A stretch of DNA of 64,000 nucleotides, taken from the NCBI GenBank assembly GCA_947487835.1, contig CANKXX010000008.1, forward strand, positions 1-64,000, given 5' to 3'. The notes below the pieces were generated by a model. That model saw only the letters and a list, made by a program, of their open reading frames with translations, ran no database searches and had not been told where the DNA came from. Within the stretch, counting starts at the first letter, position 1. The number at the start of each line of letters is the position of its first letter. This document shows positions 54,527 to 63,666 of the stretch, in pieces. This DNA comes from an uncultured Microbacteriaceae bacterium. Lineage in GTDB: Bacteria; Actinomycetota; Actinomycetes; Actinomycetales; Microbacteriaceae. The position numbers and the translations under genes were made by a program.

Positions 54527-54559
54527 GCCCCGGGCTCACGGTTCGCCGTAGCCCGGGGC
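54527..54559 (+). terminator. Second hairpin between rplO and secY
   Basis: A perfect 10-bp stem (gccccgggct / agcccggggc) is capped by a nested acgg-TTCG-ccgt stem and followed by tccttccc. It lies 28 nt before the secY start, so it could end upstream transcription or occlude secY translation. Confidence 0.55.
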
Positions 54560-54587
54560 TCCTTCCCGAATGGAAAGCAGGACGCAT

Positions 54588-55910
54588 TTGTTTAGCGCCA
54601 TTGCGAGGATCTTCCGAACGCCCGACCTTCGCAGGAAGATCGGATTCACGCTCGGGATCATCGCGCTGTTCCGGCTGGGCTCGTTCATCCCCGCTCCGTT
54701 CGTCGACTTCGGCAACGTGCAGAGCTGCCTGGCGGCGAACCAGGGGACGAGCGGCCTGTACGAGCTGGTGAACCTCTTCAGCGGCGGAGCCCTGCTCCAG
54801 CTGTCGGTCTTCGCGCTCGGCATCATGCCGTACATCACGGCGTCGATCATCGTGCAGCTCCTGCGCGTCGTCATCCCCCGGTTCGAGACCCTGCACAAGG
54901 AGGGTCAGTCCGGTCAGGCGACGCTGACGCAGTACACGCGCTACCTCACCATCGCGCTCGGCGTCCTGCAGTCCACCACGCTGATCACGGTCGCCCGCAG
55001 CGGCGCCCTGTTCGGCAACACCGGCGTCACCGAGTGCACGCAGCTCATCACCAACGACGCCTGGTACGCCATCCTGCTCATGGTCATCACCATGACCGCG
55101 GGCACCGGCCTCATCATGTGGCTCGGCGAGCTCGTGACCGAGCGCGGCATCGGCAACGGCATGTCCCTGCTGATCTTCACGTCCATCGCCGCGACGTTCC
55201 CCACCTCCCTCTGGGCCATCGCCCAGAGCCAGGGCTTCGACATCTTCCTGCTCGTCCTCGCGGTCGGCCTCGTCATCGTGGCCCTCGTCGTGTTCGTCGA
55301 GCAGTCCCAGCGCCGCATCCCCGTGCAGTACGCCAAGCGCATGGTCGGACGCCGCACCTACGGCGGCAACAACACGTACATCCCGATCAAGGTGAACATG
55401 GCCGGCGTCGTGCCCGTCATCTTCGCCTCGTCGCTGCTGTACCTGCCCGCCCTGATCGCGCAGTTCAACCAGCCCGCCGTCGGCGAGACGCCGGCGCCGT
55501 GGGTCGAGTGGATCACCAACAACCTGACGAGCGGCGACAACCCGCTCTACATGGCGCTGTACTTCGCGCTCATCGTCGGGTTCACGTACTTCTACGTCGC
55601 CATCACCTTCAACCCGGAGGAGGTCGCGGACAACATGAAGAAGTACGGCGGCTTCATCCCGGGCATCCGCGCCGGCCGCCCGACCGCCGAGTACCTCGAC
55701 TACGTGCTCACCCGCGTCACGCTGCCCGGCTCCATCTACCTCGGTCTCATCGCCCTGATCCCGCTCATCGCCCTCGCCCTCGTCGGTGCGAACGCCAACT
55801 TCCCGTTCGGCGGCGCGAGCATCCTGATCATCGTCGGTGTCGGCCTCGAGACGGTCAAGCAGATCGACTCCCAACTGCAACAGCGTCACTACGAGGGACT
55901 TCTGCGATGA
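54588..55910 (+). CDS. secY: Preprotein translocase channel SecY
   Basis: This 440-residue SecY has ten membrane helices and starts at TTG 54588 (LFSAIARIFRTPDLRRKIGFT), with GGAAAG 10 nt upstream; the ATG at 54570 has no ribosome-binding site. Landmarks are GGALLQLSVFALGIMPYITASIIVQLL (helix 2), GNGMSLLIFTSIAA and the cytosolic loop QSQRRIPVQYAKRMVGRRTYGG. It forms the Sec translocon. Its stop overlaps the adk start. Confidence 0.97.
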   Translation: MFSAIARIFRTPDLRRKIGFTLGIIALFRLGSFIPAPFVDFGNVQSCLAANQGTSGLYELVNLFSGGALLQLSVFALGIMPYITASIIVQLLRVVIPRFETLHKEGQSGQATLTQYTRYLTIALGVLQSTTLITVARSGALFGNTGVTECTQLITNDAWYAILLMVITMTAGTGLIMWLGELVTERGIGNGMSLLIFTSIAATFPTSLWAIAQSQGFDIFLLVLAVGLVIVALVVFVEQSQRRIPVQYAKRMVGRRTYGGNNTYIPIKVNMAGVVPVIFASSLLYLPALIAQFNQPAVGETPAPWVEWITNNLTSGDNPLYMALYFALIVGFTYFYVAITFNPEEVADNMKKYGGFIPGIRAGRPTAEYLDYVLTRVTLPGSIYLGLIALIPLIALALVGANANFPFGGASILIIVGVGLETVKQIDSQLQQRHYEGLLR

Positions 55911-56497
55911 CCCGGCTCCTCCTCATCGGCCCGCCCGGCGCGGGCAAAGGCACCCAGGCCGTCCGCCTCTCCGAGGCCTACGGCATCCCCGCCATCTCGA
56001 CCGGCGACATCTTCCGCTCGAACGTCAAGAACGAGACGGACCTCGGCAGGCTCGCCAAGAGCTACATGGACGCCGGCGACAACGTGCCGGACTCGGTGAC
56101 GAACGCCCTCGTGCGGTCCCGTCTCGCCGAGGACGACGCCCAGCGCGGCTTCCTGCTCGACGGCTACCCGCGGACGGTCGACCAGGTGCGCGAGCTCGAC
56201 GAGTTCCTTGCGAGCGACGACACGGCGCTCGACGCCGTCGTCGAGATCGTGGCGGACGCCGAGGAGACCGTGGCCCGCCTTCGCCTCCGCGCGACCCAGC
56301 AGGGCCGCAGCGACGACACCGACGAGGTCGTGCGTCACCGCCTCGAGGTCTACGCGCGCGAGACCGCGCCGATCATCTCGCTGTACGAGGCCCGCGGCGG
56401 CGTCGTGAAGATCGACGGGCACGGCAGCATCGACGAGGTCACCGACCGCATCATCGCGGCGCTCTCCGCCCGCGGACTGGCCGTACCCGTTCAGTGA
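55907..56497 (+). CDS. adk: Adenylate kinase (short type)
   Basis: This 196-residue kinase has the P-loop GPPGAGKGTQ, STGDIFR, GFLLDGYPRTVDQ and RHRLEVYARETAPI. It lacks the long zinc-type LID, as is normal for short bacterial forms. It interconverts ATP, ADP and AMP. It overlaps both secY and map by 4 bp. Confidence 0.97.
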   Translation: MTRLLLIGPPGAGKGTQAVRLSEAYGIPAISTGDIFRSNVKNETDLGRLAKSYMDAGDNVPDSVTNALVRSRLAEDDAQRGFLLDGYPRTVDQVRELDEFLASDDTALDAVVEIVADAEETVARLRLRATQQGRSDDTDEVVRHRLEVYARETAPIISLYEARGGVVKIDGHGSIDEVTDRIIAALSARGLAVPVQ

Positions 56498-57321
56498 GAA
56501 CCGCCCGCGGCATCTACAAGACGCCGGACGAGATCCGACGGATGGTGGCTCCGGGGCTCGCCACGGCGGCGTCACTCGCGGCCGTGCGTGCGCTCGTCGC
56601 TCCCGGCGTGACCACCCTCGAGCTCGACGCGGCGGCCGACGACGCCATCCGCGCGGCGGGCGGCCACTCGAACTTCCAGCTCGTCCCGGGCTACCGGCAC
56701 ACGATCTGCTCGTCCGTCAACGAGGAGGTCGTGCACGGCATCCCCGGCTCGCGCGTGCTCGCGGCGGGTGACATCGTCTCGATCGACAGCGGCGCGGAGA
56801 TCGACGGCTGGAACGGCGACTCCGCCATGACGATCGTGCTGCCGGACCCCGCCCGCCCGGACGAGGTCGCCGCGCGCCAGCGCCTGTCCGACGTCACGGA
56901 GCAGTCGCTCTGGCGCGGCATCGCCCGGCTTGCGACCGCCCGGCACCTCAACGAGGTGGGCGAGGCCGTCGAGGACTACATCGTGTCGCAGGGCGACTAC
57001 GGCATCCTCACCGACTACGTGGGGCACGGCATCGGCCGCTCCATGCACGAGGACCCGCCCGTCTTCAACTACCGCGTCCGCGGCAAGGGCCCGGCCGTGC
57101 GCCCGGGCCTGGTCGTCGCGATCGAGCCCATGGTCACCGCGGGCGACTCCGAGACCGAGGTCGGCGACGACGACTGGACCGTGTCCACCGTCGACGGCAG
57201 CATGGCCGCTCACTGGGAGCACTCGGTCGCGGTGCACGAGAACGGCATCTGGGTGCTGACCGCACCCGACGGGGGAGCGGCCCAGCTGGCCCCCCTCGGC
57301 ATCACCCCGGTAGCCCCGTAG
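56494..57321 (+). CDS. map: Methionine aminopeptidase type I
   Basis: This 275-residue enzyme starts at GTG 56494. The metal ligands appear in order: SIDSGAEIDGWNGDSA (first two Asp), GHGIGRSMHEDPPVF (His), VAIEPMVTAG (Glu) and WEHSVAVHE (Glu). It removes the initiator methionine from nascent proteins. The protein region following the map gene departs from the common infA order. Confidence 0.95.
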   Translation: MRTARGIYKTPDEIRRMVAPGLATAASLAAVRALVAPGVTTLELDAAADDAIRAAGGHSNFQLVPGYRHTICSSVNEEVVHGIPGSRVLAAGDIVSIDSGAEIDGWNGDSAMTIVLPDPARPDEVAARQRLSDVTEQSLWRGIARLATARHLNEVGEAVEDYIVSQGDYGILTDYVGHGIGRSMHEDPPVFNYRVRGKGPAVRPGLVVAIEPMVTAGDSETEVGDDDWTVSTVDGSMAAHWEHSVAVHENGIWVLTAPDGGAAQLAPLGITPVAP

Positions 57322-57355
57322 GTTCTCGCTAGTCTCGGTGCGCTGAGGCGTATTC

Positions 57356-57417
57356 GGTCGCTGAGCTCGTCGAAGCGACCTGCGGTGCGTTGCGTCCCTT
57401 CGACGGGCTCAAGGGCC
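57356..57417. repeat. REP-like inverted repeat 1
   Basis: Left arm 57356-57379 (gctgagctcgtcgaagcg) and right arm 57394-57417 (cccttcgacgggctcaag) pair at 19 of 24 positions. The 'ctgagc-ttgtcgaag' sequence is a common actinobacterial intergenic repeat. Confidence 0.85.
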
Positions 57418-57552
57418 GAAGTGGTGCCGTCGGACTGCGCTGGTCGTTTCCGAGAGCTTCGCGAGCAGCGACGACGATGCGGATGGTCTCCGCGCCGAGG
57501 CGGGTGAGCGTCCCGTACACGGTCGTTCCCCTCAGGGTTGCTGAGCTACCAC

Positions 57553-57622
57553 GGTCGCTGAGCTTGTCGAAGCGACGTTCCGCACGCGGACACCGTTGTG
57601 TCCTTCGACAGGCTCAGGGACC
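57553..57622. repeat. REP-like inverted repeat 2
   Basis: Left arm 57553-57576 (cgctgagcttgtcgaagc) and right arm 57600-57622 (ccttcgacaggctcaggg) repeat the pattern of repeat 1 with better pairing. Confidence 0.87.
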
Positions 57623-57673
57623 GTAGGGCTGGCACCTCGCCGAAGGGTCGCGTGAGCGATGGCGCAGGCATGG

Positions 57674-59134
57674 TCAGCCTCCCGGTGGCGCCGGCTCGGG
57701 TGGGTGGACCGGGGCTCTGTCGTGCAGGCGGTGTCGACGGGCGTTCCAGTCCTGGACCGCTCGGCTCTTCGTCGCCAGGTGCCTGCCCTCTCGTGTTGGG
57801 CTGATCGATCTCGGTGGGATCAGCGTGTACGTCCCACCGGCACGGGAGATGTCCCAGCCGCGGTTGTGGAGGAGCAGGTGATGATGCTTGCACAGCAGCA
57901 CGCCGTCGGCGATGTCGGTCTTGCCGTGGTCTCGTTTCCACTGGTTGATGTGGTGTGCCTCGCACCAGGAGGGCGGCCGGTCGCAGCCCGGCCAGATGCA
58001 GCCGCCGTCCCTCACCGCGAGCCCGATCCGCTGCCGTTGCGTGAACAACCGCTGTTCGCGTCCAACGTTGACGCACTGGCCGTCGTCGTCGAGGACCACC
58101 GCGATGGTGCCGGTGGCGCACACCTCACGGCGGATCGAATTGATACTCACGGCCTCTCCGGTGTCCTGGATCGACCCGTGGCCCTCGCCGCTTTGGAGCG
58201 ACTCCTTGGTGACAATCACCCGCACCGCCGGCCGCCTCGACCCGTAGACCTGTCCGGGGTCGGCGTCCGCGCCGATGCGCAGGAGCTCCAGGAAGCCGTC
58301 GGCGGCGAGGCGGTCGGTGGAGCGCGGGTCCGTCGCGATCGCGTCGATGCGTGCGCGGTCCTCTTCCTTGACGAATCGCGGTCCGCCTCGGCGGGGGTTG
58401 GTCAGCTCGTCCAGGACCGACAGGAGGAAGGCTCCCGGCTCGGGCGCGTAGAGGAACTTGCCCTCGACCATCCCGTCTTGCCGCTTCCAGGCCTTCAGGT
58501 GCTGTTGTTCGAGTTGGGCTTTCTCCCGGTCGGCGACTTCGGTGTCGTTGAGGTCGTCCCGGAGTTGGCGTGCCCGGCGGTGCAGCTGGCCGGCCGTGAG
58601 GGCGGTCGCATCTTCGACAAGCTCTCTCGCTGCCTCGCTTAGCGACTCCGGTGACACGGTGTCGGTGGGGAGGCCGAGGCCGGCTCGGATGGCGTCCGCT
58701 TGGGCGATCGAGATCCGCCCGTCCGTGACCGCGTGAGCGATGGGGGCCTGCCATGGGGCCGGCCGTGCTGGGAGTTCGGGGTGCTCGCGCTGGAGGGTTT
58801 CCACGGCGTCCGTTTCGGCGAGCATCTTGCCGACCTCGACGATCGACACCGCGCCGCCTTTGGTCACTCCCGTCACCGCTTCGACCATCGCCTGAGGTGT
58901 GCGGTAGCCCTCCTGCTGGGCGAGGCCCGCGGAGCCGAGGTCGGTGCCCGAGCGCCGGTCGAGTTCGCCCGCGATCCAGGCGGTGAAGGTGTCGCAGCAC
59001 TGTCGCAGGTCGGCGATAGCGTGCAGCGCCTCGACGAGGTCCTGCTTGGGAAGCGGGGCGAATGCTGCGGGCGAGGAGCCCAGGCGTGCGACTGCATCCG
59101 CTGTGCGGAGGAGCGTCGTCGCCGGGTTTCTCAT
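57674..59134 (-). CDS. DUF222/13E12 family HNH nuclease protein
   Basis: This 486-residue protein has an N-terminal DUF222 (13E12-type) region and a C-terminal HNH module with CIWPGCDRPPSWCEAHHINQW and LLCKHHHLLLHNRGW, containing the zinc cysteines and the HH/H catalytic residues. The family is multi-copy in actinobacteria and thought to be a mobile or domesticated nuclease; its function is not established. ATG 59134 is chosen because TAGAAT on the minus strand ends 7 nt before it, compatible with a leaderless message; ATG 59143 is possible. REP-like repeats occur on both sides. It has the usual high GC content of the window. Confidence 0.88.
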   Translation of the reverse strand: MRNPATTLLRTADAVARLGSSPAAFAPLPKQDLVEALHAIADLRQCCDTFTAWIAGELDRRSGTDLGSAGLAQQEGYRTPQAMVEAVTGVTKGGAVSIVEVGKMLAETDAVETLQREHPELPARPAPWQAPIAHAVTDGRISIAQADAIRAGLGLPTDTVSPESLSEAARELVEDATALTAGQLHRRARQLRDDLNDTEVADREKAQLEQQHLKAWKRQDGMVEGKFLYAPEPGAFLLSVLDELTNPRRGGPRFVKEEDRARIDAIATDPRSTDRLAADGFLELLRIGADADPGQVYGSRRPAVRVIVTKESLQSGEGHGSIQDTGEAVSINSIRREVCATGTIAVVLDDDGQCVNVGREQRLFTQRQRIGLAVRDGGCIWPGCDRPPSWCEAHHINQWKRDHGKTDIADGVLLCKHHHLLLHNRGWDISRAGGTYTLIPPRSISPTREGRHLATKSRAVQDWNARRHRLHDRAPVHPPEPAPPGG

Positions 59135-59141
59135 AGCACGC

Positions 59142-59175
59142 ATTCTACCAGGTAGAAAGTTTCTTCGACGAAGAA
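59142..59175 (-). promoter_or_regulatory. Promoter/operator candidate of the DUF222 gene
   Basis: A 15-nt palindrome ttctacc-a-ggtagaa (59143-59157) overlaps a TAGAAT box on the minus strand, and a second 15-nt palindrome ttcttcg-a-cgaagaa lies at 59161-59175. Two adjacent palindromes over a -10 box are typical of repressor sites; no good -35 was found. Confidence 0.5.
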
Positions 59176-59230
59176 CTTTCATCCTGTGGAAAACCCCTTG
59201 TGGATCGGTGAGTGGCGAGCGCCGGCTAGC

Positions 59231-59289
59231 GTCCCTTCGACAGGCTCAGGGACCGTGCCCCGTGCGTCCCTTCGGCAGGCTCAGGCTCC
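59231..59289. repeat. REP-like right-arm copies 3 and 4
   Basis: Two directly repeated 24-bp arms (59231-59254 and 59266-59289, 35-bp period) match the right arms of the repeats at 57394 and 57600. No left arms are present here. Confidence 0.85.
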
Positions 59290-59319
59290 GCACCCCGCCC
59301 CGCACCCCCGCATCCGGCG

Positions 59320-61101
59320 TCACTCCTCGTGGGAGGCGTACTCGTCCAGAAGCCGGTGGGCGCGGGCGCTGTCCGGCGTGCCCTCCGCATCCAGGGCGCC
59401 GCGCATCGTCTCCAGCTTCGCCGCGCCGCCCGGGAAGGGGGGCAGCAGCGGGATGAACGGGTCCGTGCGCACCTCGAGCAGCACCGGGCGGTCGGCGCCG
59501 AGGGCGCGCTCCCACGCGCCCGCCAGCTGCTCCGGATCCTCGACCCGCTCGCCGCGCATCCCGAGGAGCTCCGCGTACTCGGCGTACGGGAACTCGGGCA
59601 GGGCCTGGCTGGCGGGGAACCGCGGCTCGCCCTCCATCTCCCGCTGCTCCCAGGTAACCTCGGCGAGGTCGCCGTTGTTCAGCACGCAGACCACGAAGCG
59701 CGGGTCCGCCCACTCGCGCCAGATCCTGCTCACGGTCACGAGCTCCGCGATGCCGGTCATCTGGAACCCGCCGTCGCCGGACAGCACGATCACCGGGCGC
59801 TCCGGAGCGCCGAGCTTGGCGGCGATCCCGTACGGCACGCCGCACCCCATGCTCGCGAGGGTGCTCGACAGGTGCACGGGCACGCCCGTCGGCACCCGCA
59901 CCTGTCGCGCGTACCAGTAGACGACGCTGCCCACGTCGACGGCCACCCGTGCATCGGACGGGAGCTGCCGGTCGAGCTCCCGCAGCACGCGCTCGGGATT
60001 GACAGGCTCGGCCGGCACCATCGCCCGCCGCTCCGCGATCTCGCGCCACTCGGTCACGTGCCGCTCGACCTCGTCCCGCCACGGCGTCTCGGCGCGCTCG
60101 GTGAGCAGGCCGAGCAGTGACGAGAGCGTGCGGGCCGCGTCGCCGACCAGGCCGACCTCGACCGGGTAGCGGTTGCCGAGGTACCGGCCGTCCAGGTCGA
60201 TCTGCACCGCCCTCGCCTGGCCGGGCTGCGGGTAGAACTCCGTCCACGGGTCGTTCGACCCCACGATCAGCAGGGTGTCGCAGGTGCCGAGCAGGTGGGC
60301 GCTCGCGGTCGTGCCGAGGTGGCCCATGGTGCCCGCGGCGTAGGGGAGCGTCTCGTCGACGTACGGCTTGCCGAGGAGGCTGGTGGTGATGCCGGCGCCG
60401 AGTCGCTCCGCCACCGCGACGACCTCGTCCCGCGCGTGCCTGGCCCCCTGCCCCACCAGCAGCGCAACGCGCTCGCCGGAGTTCAGGATGTCCGCGGCCA
60501 CCTGCAGGTCGTCGGCCTGCGGCTGCACCTCGCCAGGGCGGTAGCCGGGCGCGGTGACGACGATGCCGTGCTCGGCCTTCAGCTCCGGCGCCGCCGCCTT
60601 CTGCACGTCGTGCGGCACGATCACGACGGCGGGGGAGCGGGTCGCCAGCGCCGTGCGGAAGGCCCGGTCGAGCGCCATGGGCAGCTGCTCGGGTGCGGAC
60701 ACCTGCACGGCGTACTGCGCCGCGACGTCGGCGAAGAGGGTGAGCAGGTTGATCTCCTGCATGTATCCGGAGCCGAGCACGCTCCGGTTCTGCTGCCCCA
60801 CGATGGCGACGACGGGCACGCCGTCGAGCTTCGCGTCGTACAGCCCGTTCAGCAGGTGCACCGCGCCGGGGCCCTGGGTCGAGGTGACGACACCGACCCC
60901 GCCGCCGTACTTCGCGTGCCCGACCGCCATGAACGCGGCGTTCTCCTCGTGCCGCGCCTGCACGAACCGCGGCCCGTCCTCAGCGCGGTTCAGCGCCTCG
61001 AGGAAGCCGTTGATGCCGTCCCCGCTGTAGCCGTAGATCCGCTCGACGCCCCACGCCCGCAGGCGCTCGACCATCAGATCCGACACGGTCCGCTCAGCCA
61101 T
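59320..61101 (-). CDS. ThDP-dependent pyruvate oxidase/acetolactate synthase-like enzyme
   Basis: This 593-residue ThDP enzyme has the catalytic glutamate in ARHEENAAF (about residue 52), a central FAD/ADP-like fold and the ThDP-Mg motif SGDGGFQM ... LNNGDL (GDG-x-NN). The domain order is that of pyruvate oxidase (PoxB)-type 'ThDP-requiring' proteins rather than biosynthetic IlvB; the lack of a regulatory subunit gene nearby supports this. Substrate is probably pyruvate, which would suit the neighbouring CstA and PTS functions, but is unproven. A strong GAGGAGGAG lies before ATG 61101. Confidence 0.85.
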   Translation of the reverse strand: MAERTVSDLMVERLRAWGVERIYGYSGDGINGFLEALNRAEDGPRFVQARHEENAAFMAVGHAKYGGGVGVVTSTQGPGAVHLLNGLYDAKLDGVPVVAIVGQQNRSVLGSGYMQEINLLTLFADVAAQYAVQVSAPEQLPMALDRAFRTALATRSPAVVIVPHDVQKAAAPELKAEHGIVVTAPGYRPGEVQPQADDLQVAADILNSGERVALLVGQGARHARDEVVAVAERLGAGITTSLLGKPYVDETLPYAAGTMGHLGTTASAHLLGTCDTLLIVGSNDPWTEFYPQPGQARAVQIDLDGRYLGNRYPVEVGLVGDAARTLSSLLGLLTERAETPWRDEVERHVTEWREIAERRAMVPAEPVNPERVLRELDRQLPSDARVAVDVGSVVYWYARQVRVPTGVPVHLSSTLASMGCGVPYGIAAKLGAPERPVIVLSGDGGFQMTGIAELVTVSRIWREWADPRFVVCVLNNGDLAEVTWEQREMEGEPRFPASQALPEFPYAEYAELLGMRGERVEDPEQLAGAWERALGADRPVLLEVRTDPFIPLLPPFPGGAAKLETMRGALDAEGTPDSARAHRLLDEYASHEE

Positions 61102-61196
61102 GGCTCCTCCTCGTATTCCTCCGCCGCCCGCGGCCTCGCATCAGGCCGCCGGCCGCGCTCCCGACGAGTCTGCTCCTGACCCGCGGAACCCGAGGG

Positions 61197-63125
61197 TCAG
61201 GAGTCCATCACCCGCACGAGCTCCTCGATGAACGAGGCGAAGTCCGGGGAGTTGCGCAGGATGCGGCGCACGTCGTCCGGCGCCGAGAAGACCTCGACGA
61301 ACTGGTCGAAGACGCGCTGGAAGCTGGCCCGCCCGCTCGCGCTGAACGCGATCAGGGCGACGACGTGCACGCGGCTGCCGCCCCAGGGGATGGGCGCGTC
61401 GTTGATGGCGATGGCGATGGAGGTCCGCGCGGCCGTCATCTCCAGCGCGTGCGGCACGGCGAGATCGTCGGTGAACGCGGTGGACGACATCCGCTCCCGC
61501 AGCACGGCCCCCTCGACGTAGGACCGGTCGATGACGCCGCGCCCGATCATGCGCTCGCCGAGCGATCGGATCGCGTCCTCCTCCGACTCGGCCGCGAGGT
61601 TGCGCACGAACAGCGCCTCGTCGAAGTAGGTGAGCAGCTCGCTCTTCAACTCGTCACGCCTGCGGTGCCTGCGCACCCGGGCGATCGCCCGGCGCACGGC
61701 CTCGAGGTCGTCCGCGGTGGGCAGCGGGGACACGGTCACGACGTTGTCCGCGCTCGCCGGCGCGCCGGTCGCGCTGATGACCAGGTCGACGGACAGCGTC
61801 GCCGGGTCGACGTCGGTGCGCGTGATCACGTTCTCCACCTGCAGCTCGTCGCCCAGGGCCGACTCGATGCGGGCCCGCAGCAGGGTGTGCAGGTCGTAGT
61901 AGTTGGCGCAGACGATGGCGCAGGTCAGCCGGTCCTCGCGCCTGGCCTGGCGCTCGAGGTGCGATCCGACGTGCAGCGCGATGTAGCCGATCTCGTCGTC
62001 GTTGATGGGCACCTCGAGGCGCCGGTTGATCTCGTTGGCGATGAAGACCGCGAGCTCGAACGTCATGGGGTACGACGTCTTGATGGAGCGGGCGAGCGGG
62101 TTGGGCGCGTAGCTGCGCCCCTTGGCCCGCGCGATGAGGTTGGCGAGGTGCAGCGAGAAGCGGACCATGAACGCGTCGTCCTCGAGGTCGACGAGGTACT
62201 CCTGGTGCACCCGGCGCACGATGGCGCGGACCACCTCGAGGTTCGTCTGCTCGACGTGGTTCTCCAGGACCGTGGCGAGCGACTCGTTCTGCCCGGGCGT
62301 GACGACCCGGGTGGTGAGCAGCAGGGTGAGGTAGTCGACGTTCGCCAGGCTGAGCCGGACGCCGAAGTGCCGTTCCAGCAGTCCCGCGAGGTCGTCGGAC
62401 AGGCGGGCCGCCTGGCCGGTCACCGAGCGCTCGCCGTCGCCGGCGGGGTCGCCGTCCTCCCGCGACACCCGGTCCACGGCGATCGCGACGTGCAGCAGCA
62501 CGTCGTTGATGCCGTACTCGTTCACGTAGTAGCCGTGCTCGGCGACCATGGCGAGCAGCTCGGTCTTGAAGCTCCCGAGGTCGTGCGCGGCGAACTCGCG
62601 CTGCACGCTCTCCAGCTCGAAGAAGTCCTGCGCGTGCTCCTCCCGGAACATCCGGCTGAGCAGCAGGCGCACGTCCCGCTCCGAGCCGCTCAGCCGCACC
62701 GAGCTGCCCTCCCGGCGAAGGGCGAGCCCCGCCTCCTGCAGGAGAGGTCGCATGCGGCGCAGGTCGGACTCGATGGTCGACTCGCTGACGAAGAGCGACC
62801 CGGCGAGGTCGTACACGTCGAGCGGGGCGGACGCATCGCCGAGCCGGCGCACCAGGTGGTACAGCCGGTCGCGCGGCGTCTCCGGCTCCGAGCCCCTGCT
62901 GCGGTTCGCCCGCAGGTACGCGGCGTAGCTCGCCGGGTCGAGGCGGTAGCCGTCCCCGGACGACTCGATGGTCACGCTCGGCAGAGTACGGTCGCGGATC
63001 GCCGTGACGTAGTTGCGGACGCTGCGCGGGGTGACGCCGAGCCGGTCGGCGATCTCGCTCGCGGCGACCCACCTCGATGTGCTGGACAGGTAGTCCAGCA
63101 CCCTCTCGTGGCGGTCGCTCAGCAC
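61197..63125 (-). CDS. BglG/MtlR-type PTS transcription regulator
   Basis: This 642-residue regulator has, in order, an N-terminal helix-turn-helix (VAASEIADRLGVTPRSVRNYV), a second winged helix, two PTS regulation domains (histidines in LLHVAIAVDRV and IALHVGSHLE), a degenerate IIB-like segment and a C-terminal IIA (mannitol/fructose-type) domain with VPHALEM. Phosphorylation by HPr and EII enzymes would set its activity. GTG 63125 is chosen; no strong ribosome-binding site is visible. It is divergent from the IIB gene, from which 158 bp separate it. Confidence 0.85.
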   Translation of the reverse strand: MLSDRHERVLDYLSSTSRWVAASEIADRLGVTPRSVRNYVTAIRDRTLPSVTIESSGDGYRLDPASYAAYLRANRSRGSEPETPRDRLYHLVRRLGDASAPLDVYDLAGSLFVSESTIESDLRRMRPLLQEAGLALRREGSSVRLSGSERDVRLLLSRMFREEHAQDFFELESVQREFAAHDLGSFKTELLAMVAEHGYYVNEYGINDVLLHVAIAVDRVSREDGDPAGDGERSVTGQAARLSDDLAGLLERHFGVRLSLANVDYLTLLLTTRVVTPGQNESLATVLENHVEQTNLEVVRAIVRRVHQEYLVDLEDDAFMVRFSLHLANLIARAKGRSYAPNPLARSIKTSYPMTFELAVFIANEINRRLEVPINDDEIGYIALHVGSHLERQARREDRLTCAIVCANYYDLHTLLRARIESALGDELQVENVITRTDVDPATLSVDLVISATGAPASADNVVTVSPLPTADDLEAVRRAIARVRRHRRRDELKSELLTYFDEALFVRNLAAESEEDAIRSLGERMIGRGVIDRSYVEGAVLRERMSSTAFTDDLAVPHALEMTAARTSIAIAINDAPIPWGGSRVHVVALIAFSASGRASFQRVFDQFVEVFSAPDDVRRILRNSPDFASFIEELVRVMDS

Positions 63126-63283
63126 GCAGGTAGTCAACCATCCCGGGCCGTGAACCGGGGCACAGAATCGGCCGCGTCCGCGACCGGCTTTCCTGGGGGG
63201 CGGAACGGGGACTGCTGGCGGGCCGGGTGCGCCGCGGGCAGCATGGGCAGGTACTGGCAACGGAGCGAGGAGGAGGTGCACCC

Positions 63284-63601
63284 ATGGCGCGCATCCTCGT
63301 CGTCTGTGGAGCCGGTGCCTCAAGCACGTTCCTGGCCCACCGGATGCGGGCGCTCGCGGCAGAGCGCGGCATCCCGGTCGTGGTCGAGGCGGCGGCGGAG
63401 AGCGACCTCGCGGTCCTCTCGGCCGGTGTCGACGTCGTGCTTGTGGGCCACCATCTCCACGACCGGTTCGACCAGCTCTCCCGGACGATCACGTCCGAGG
63501 GGGCGGCGGCCGTCCTCCTTCCTCCCGCGGTGTTCACGCCGGCCGGTGCGACGGCGGCTCTCGACGCCGCGCTCACCGAAATGGGCGGGCGCGTAGATTG
63601 A
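63284..63601 (+). CDS. PTS IIB component (lactose/cellobiose type)
   Basis: This 105-residue protein starts at ATG 63284 with GAGGAGG upstream. It has the phosphocysteine loop ILVVCGAGASSTFLAHRM (Cys8) and a central VDVVLVGHHLHDRF. It would pass phosphate from IIA to the sugar. No membrane IIC gene is in the window. HPr follows 65 bp downstream. Confidence 0.85.
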   Translation: MARILVVCGAGASSTFLAHRMRALAAERGIPVVVEAAAESDLAVLSAGVDVVLVGHHLHDRFDQLSRTITSEGAAAVLLPPAVFTPAGATAALDAALTEMGGRVD

Positions 63602-63666
63602 AAAGCACCGCGACCGATCGGGCCGGCACGGACCGTCCCCGACGACCAGCATTCGAAGGAGACCCC

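Larger units (their letters stand above)
57322..57673. other. Intergenic region with REP-like repeats
   Basis: These 352 bp hold two inverted repeats (57356-57417 and 57553-57622) and no gene. A short minus-strand reading frame 57329-57520 is discussed under rejected items. Confidence 0.7.

Noticed and set aside
57329-57520. 63-residue minus-strand frame
   Set aside because: It runs through the REP-like repeat, has no ribosome-binding site and no recognised domain; could at most be a gene fragment.
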